From Desulfobacteraceae bacterium (lineage in GTDB: Bacteria > Desulfobacterota > Desulfobacteria > Desulfobacterales > SURF-7): 38,499 nucleotides of DNA. The position numbers and the translations under genes were made by a program. Shown piece after piece: positions 35,542 to 38,499 of this stretch; within the stretch, counting starts at the first letter, position 1, and every line of letters begins with the position of its first letter. Location: the NCBI GenBank assembly GCA_003599865.1, contig QZKS01000001.1:1-38499 (forward strand). Direction: 5' to 3'. A model generated the notes under the pieces. It was not told the origin of the DNA and did not search any database. It saw nothing but the letters and a program-made list of their open reading frames with translations.

Positions 35542-36957
35542 ATGAATCTGAAAATCAATCAATTACATGCCTATTCCGATGATTTTCTCGGTACCATGGA
35601 CGGTGTGGAAACAGCGGGAAAAATCGCCTCCGGAAAGATCAGCGCTACAGAAGTCGTCACCGCGTCAATCGACAGGGCAAAAAAGGTCAATCCCACTCTC
35701 AACGCTATCGTCACGGAAATGTATCATCAAGCCCTGGAAAAATCAAAAACGCCGCAGCCGGGCATTTTCTCCGGTGTTCCTTCTTTTATAAAAGATACGG
35801 AGAACGTTGCGGGTGCCCCCACCCGATACAGCTCCCATGCTGTACCGGTGAAAATCAAGAAAAAGTCATGCAAATTCGTCCGGCAGTTCCATTCCCTGGG
35901 GCTTATATGTCTTGGTAAAAGTAATCTTCCGGAATTCGGGCTGACGGCAACGACCGAGTCAGTGGCTACAGGCGCGGCTCGCAATCCCTGGAATCTCGAT
36001 TATTCCACCGGCGGTTCATCAGGAGGATCCGCGGCACTGGTGGCTGCGGGGGTCGTACCCCTGGCGCATGGAAATGACGGAGGGGGATCCATCCGGATAC
36101 CGGCCGCCTGCTGCGGTCTGGTCGGTCTCAAGCCTACACGGGGACGTCTTATAAAGGTTGACGGCTCGGAGCTGCTGCCGGTCGGAATACTGCACCAGGG
36201 CATCGTATCGCGAACGGTGCGTGATACGGCCGCCTTTTACGAAGGCGCTGAAAAATATTACCGCAATCCAAAATTGCCTGAAATCGGCCGTGTCCTTCAT
36301 CCGGGAAAAAAACGTCTCCGTATCGGTCTTTTTACGGAAACACCCTTTGGGACGCAGAGCCATGCCGAAACAACCGAGATGGTTCTTGACACGGGAAAAC
36401 TCTGTGAAAGATTGGGACATGCCGTTACGGAAATCCGGTGTCCTTTTCATGAAACCGTGATCGCCGATTTCTGGTGGTACTGGGGAATGATGGCTTTCAT
36501 GATACGTTTTGTCGGGTTTTATATCGTGGGTTCCGGCTTTGAAAGATCAAAAATGGAGGATTGGGGGGTGGGCCTGGGCCGACTCTTTCAGAAAAAATTA
36601 TGTAAGGCACCCTCTATCATTATGCGCCTCAAGGGGTTTGAAAAGATATATAATGATATCTTCAGGGATTATGATATTCTCCTCTCTCCGACCCTGTCCC
36701 ATCCTGCGCCGAAATTGGGTTACATCGGACCTGAGATACCGTTTGACACGGCTTTGGAGCGCGTCGGTAATTATTGTGCGTTTACTCCGTTTCAAAATAT
36801 TTCCGGCGCACCCGCCATATCCCTTCCCATGGGGTTTTCCAAAAACGGAGTGCCCATGGGCGTGCAGTTCGCGGCCACAACCGGCATGGAACGACTCCTC
36901 CTGGAGCTGGCCTACGAAATTGAGGAAGCCAGACCATGGCCCCTTCTGACAGATTGA
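35542..36957 (+). CDS. Amidase signature-family hydrolase
   Basis: A 471-residue enzyme of the amidase signature family, which hydrolyses C-N bonds. The Ser-cisSer-Lys triad is visible as Lys84 (GVPSFIKD), Ser159 (TGGSSGGSAA) and Ser183 (DGGGSIRIPAACCG), with the 24-residue spacing between the two serines typical of the family. The start follows GGAG. No GatB or GatC gene is adjacent and the C-terminal half differs from GatA, so a catabolic amidase is more likely than a tRNA amidotransferase subunit. It is paired with the amine oxidase upstream. Confidence 0.9.
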   Translation: MNLKINQLHAYSDDFLGTMDGVETAGKIASGKISATEVVTASIDRAKKVNPTLNAIVTEMYHQALEKSKTPQPGIFSGVPSFIKDTENVAGAPTRYSSHAVPVKIKKKSCKFVRQFHSLGLICLGKSNLPEFGLTATTESVATGAARNPWNLDYSTGGSSGGSAALVAAGVVPLAHGNDGGGSIRIPAACCGLVGLKPTRGRLIKVDGSELLPVGILHQGIVSRTVRDTAAFYEGAEKYYRNPKLPEIGRVLHPGKKRLRIGLFTETPFGTQSHAETTEMVLDTGKLCERLGHAVTEIRCPFHETVIADFWWYWGMMAFMIRFVGFYIVGSGFERSKMEDWGVGLGRLFQKKLCKAPSIIMRLKGFEKIYNDIFRDYDILLSPTLSHPAPKLGYIGPEIPFDTALERVGNYCAFTPFQNISGAPAISLPMGFSKNGVPMGVQFAATTGMERLLLELAYEIEEARPWPLLTD

Positions 36958-36989
36958 TATAGGAGATATTTCTTGGTATTCCGGGGTCA

Positions 36990-37007
36990 CCATGCTTAAT
37001 TGCATGG
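36990..37007 (+). terminator. Weak hairpin after the amidase
   Basis: CCATGC (36990-36995) pairs with GCATGG (37002-37007) over a 6-nt loop, and a short TCTTTTC follows. It is 33 bp after the stop codon and only a weak terminator candidate. Confidence 0.25.
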
Positions 37008-37192
37008 CAATAGTCTTTTCGAATTGCGTCTCTTGAACGCACAAGAAACTATACCTGCGGCATGAATACAGACGGCGGCACATGGGTTATGTCCGGCATG
37101 GGATGCTGATCTGTACATTTTTACATCCCGATCGGCAGGGTGTCCGGATTTTATAACTGCCTGAATGGAACTTGTAACCACATGTATTTGCT

Positions 37193-37241
37193 TGGTGATC
37201 CCAACGGGATTCGAACCCGTGTTACCGGCGTGAGAGGCCGG
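37193..37241 (-). other. 3' fragment of tRNA-Glu(CTC), attachment-site remnant
   Basis: On the - strand this reads as a tRNA from the anticodon arm to the CCA end. It has a 5-bp anticodon stem (CCGGC/GCCGG), loop CTCTCAC with anticodon CTC, a T arm with GGTTCGAATCC, and the acceptor 3' strand TGGGATC, A, CCA. The D arm and the 5' acceptor strand are missing; the DNA beyond 37241 is AT-rich and unrelated. Partial tRNA copies like this mark the displaced end of an element integrated into a tRNA gene. Confidence 0.85.
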
Positions 37242-37356
37242 GAATAATATCTTACCTGTTTTTACCTTTCTATTTATCTATTTAAAAAATAATCAATAAA
37301 TTCAAATTACAATTTTTCTTGACTTACTCTGATTTCCCGATATATTCAAATTGTCT

Positions 37357-37378
37357 GTTGGGTATAGTGTTGGGTATA
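37357..37378 (+). repeat. Direct repeats upstream of the integrase
   Basis: GTTGGGTATA occurs twice (37357-37366 and 37369-37378), separated by GT, so the copies are 12 bp apart. They lie 26 bp before the integrase start and could be arm-type integrase binding sites or an operator for an excisionase or repressor. Confidence 0.6.
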
Positions 37379-37403
37379 AATACTCATTCAAGGGGAATCA
37401 ATC

Positions 37404-38499
37404 ATGCCTGCTCAAAAAAGACATAAAACAAAATATCCGGGTGTTTATTACATTGAAGGCAAAGCCGTTGGGTCTGGTAAAAATGAAAAAATTTATTACA
37501 TTATGTATCGGAAAGATGGGAAACAGATCCATGAAAAGGCCGGTCGTCAATTTCAGGATGATATGACCCCCGCCAGGGCAGCACAAAAAAGAACAGACAG
37601 GATTCAGGGCCGTGAACCCTCAAATCAAAAAAAACGGGAAATCGAAGAGACAAAAAAACGTGAGGATGAGGGGCGCTGGACAATTGACCGCCTTGCATCG
37701 GAATATTTTAAATCCCGACCGGTCAATAAAGCAAAATCGATTGATAAAGGCCGGTATGAAAAATACCTGGAACCCCATTTTGAATCGAAAGTGCCGAAAG
37801 AGGTTTTGTCTCTGGATATCAAGCGGGTTCAAAGCAAACTTGAAAAGAGTCTTTCCCCGCAGACCGTCAAACATGTTCTGAACCTTTTTACATGGATCAT
37901 TAATTTCGGAGTAAAAAACAATCTCTGTGAAGGGATTTCGTTTCATATCAAAAAGCCTTCTGTAAACAACCTGACCACCGAAGACCTTTCAGGCAGTCAA
38001 ATACAGGCGCTCCTGAAAGCAATTGAAGCTGATGATAATATACAAATCAAGAATCTGATGAAAATGGCACTCTATACCGGAATGCGACGGGGTGAATTAT
38101 TCAAGCTGAAATGGGATCATGTTGATTTTGAGCGAGGGTTTATCCATATTAAAGATCCAAAAGGCGGCCCTGATCAAGTCATTCCGCTTAACGATGCCGC
38201 AAGGGATGTATTGGAGAGTCATCCAAAATCTAATAGCCCTTATATTTTCCCTGGTGACAAAGGGAAGCAGCGGGTTAGCTGTCAGGCTGGCGTCAACAAA
38301 ATCAAAACGGCTGCCGGTCTTCCGAGCAAATTTCGGCCAATGCATGGACTACGGCATGTATATGCTTCAATACTTGCGAGTTCTGGTGAGGTCGATATGT
38401 ACCATCTTCAGAGACTCCTTACTCATAAAGATCCACGGATGACCCAGCGCTATGCCCACTTACGGGATGATACATTAAAACGGGCTTCCAATCTGGCCG
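37404..38499 (+). CDS. Tyrosine recombinase/integrase (3' end cut by window)
   Basis: The open frame runs for 365 codons to the window edge without a stop. The N-terminal part (about 1-90) resembles the arm-binding domain of tRNA-targeting phage and island integrases, then comes a SAM-like core-binding domain (about 95-185) and a complete catalytic domain. The catalytic set is Arg228 (TGMRRGEL), Lys253, His314 and Arg317 (HGLRH), His341 (LLTHKD) and nucleophile Tyr350 (QRYAH). The enzyme integrates DNA at the tRNA-Glu site 160 bp to its left. AAGGGGA lies before the start. Only a few C-terminal residues are likely missing. It is more AT-rich than most genes to its left, in keeping with foreign origin. 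Confidence 0.93.
   Translation, partial: MPAQKRHKTKYPGVYYIEGKAVGSGKNEKIYYIMYRKDGKQIHEKAGRQFQDDMTPARAAQKRTDRIQGREPSNQKKREIEETKKREDEGRWTIDRLASEYFKSRPVNKAKSIDKGRYEKYLEPHFESKVPKEVLSLDIKRVQSKLEKSLSPQTVKHVLNLFTWIINFGVKNNLCEGISFHIKKPSVNNLTTEDLSGSQIQALLKAIEADDNIQIKNLMKMALYTGMRRGELFKLKWDHVDFERGFIHIKDPKGGPDQVIPLNDAARDVLESHPKSNSPYIFPGDKGKQRVSCQAGVNKIKTAAGLPSKFRPMHGLRHVYASILASSGEVDMYHLQRLLTHKDPRMTQRYAHLRDDTLKRASNLA

Larger units (their letters stand above)
36958..37403. other. Intergenic region with element boundary
   Basis: This 446-bp stretch has no supportable protein gene. A small hairpin (36990-37007) follows the amidase. The tRNA-Glu fragment (37193-37241) separates ordinary flanking DNA from markedly AT-rich DNA upstream of the integrase, where two direct repeats (37357-37378) lie. 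Confidence 0.6.
37193..38499. mobile_element. Left end of an integrative element (tRNA-Glu site), running off the window
   Basis: The tRNA-Glu fragment, AT-rich DNA and a tyrosine recombinase stand in the order expected at one end of a genomic island, prophage or integrative conjugative element. Because the fragment keeps the 3' part and its broken side faces right, the element should extend to the right and end at an intact tRNA-Glu(CTC) outside the window. The kind of element cannot be told from what is visible. Confidence 0.75.

Noticed and set aside
37193-37260. Complete tRNA-Glu gene
   Set aside because: The 5' acceptor strand and D arm are missing. The sequence beyond the anticodon stem is AT-rich and does not pair with the acceptor end.
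1-38499. CRISPR array, transposase or insertion sequence
   Set aside because: No regularly spaced repeats, transposase motifs or terminal inverted repeats were seen. The repeated DNA in the window comes from related receptor domains.

Overview
The window looks like chromosomal DNA of a flagellated Gram-negative bacterium, most likely a Desulfobacterota (deltaproteobacterial, sulfate-reducer-like) organism. That assignment is an inference. It rests on long receptors with HAMP chains, a receptor ending in a hemerythrin domain, the CheA/CheD/CheR/CheB gene set, small SET-domain proteins and intermediate GC content. No rRNA or other taxonomic marker is present.

Region 1 (1-4430): a poly-HAMP chemoreceptor behind a leader that can fold into hairpins, then a TetR-type regulator with a 27-bp near-palindrome over its promoter, and an integral membrane protein of unknown role.

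Region 2 (4500-24129): a chemotaxis gene cluster with all readable genes on the + strand. The order is a soluble coiled-coil protein with a CheZ-like D-x3-Q helix, a receiver-histidine kinase hybrid, a STAS protein, CheY, CheA, a carbonic anhydrase-chemoreceptor fusion, CheW, a receptor with a duplicated periplasmic module, CheD, CheR, CheB, a Cache/PAS receptor, a secreted Cache-like protein and a hemerythrin receptor. All five receptors of regions 1-2 end in the same aromatic tail (F-x-x-Y, preceded by acidic residues), which fits a CheR/CheB docking pentapeptide. Four of the five share nearly the same signalling domain behind four different sensors. The outstanding gene is the receptor at 10770: a signal peptide and an apparently complete alpha-carbonic anhydrase, joined through an extra membrane helix to an otherwise complete chemoreceptor. 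A ribosome-binding site and start codon survive at the joint. Together these genes look like one signalling array sensing CO2/bicarbonate or pH (inferred), oxygen or redox state (hemerythrin, PAS) and small molecules (Cache).

Region 3 (24136-30738, - strand): an FGGY sugar kinase overlapping a saccharopine dehydrogenase-like oxidoreductase by 4 bp, then a large MscS-family channel downstream of a CorA metal transporter.

Region 4 (31028-36957): two overlapping, paralogous SET-domain genes, small membrane proteins (UPF0316 and holin-4-like), a secreted Gly/Met-rich protein, a STAS-like protein on the - strand, and an FAD amine oxidase-amidase pair behind a good sigma-70-type promoter with a palindrome.

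Region 5 (37193-38499): a 3' fragment of tRNA-Glu(CTC) followed by a tyrosine recombinase that runs off the window. This is the left boundary of an integrative element whose body lies to the right.
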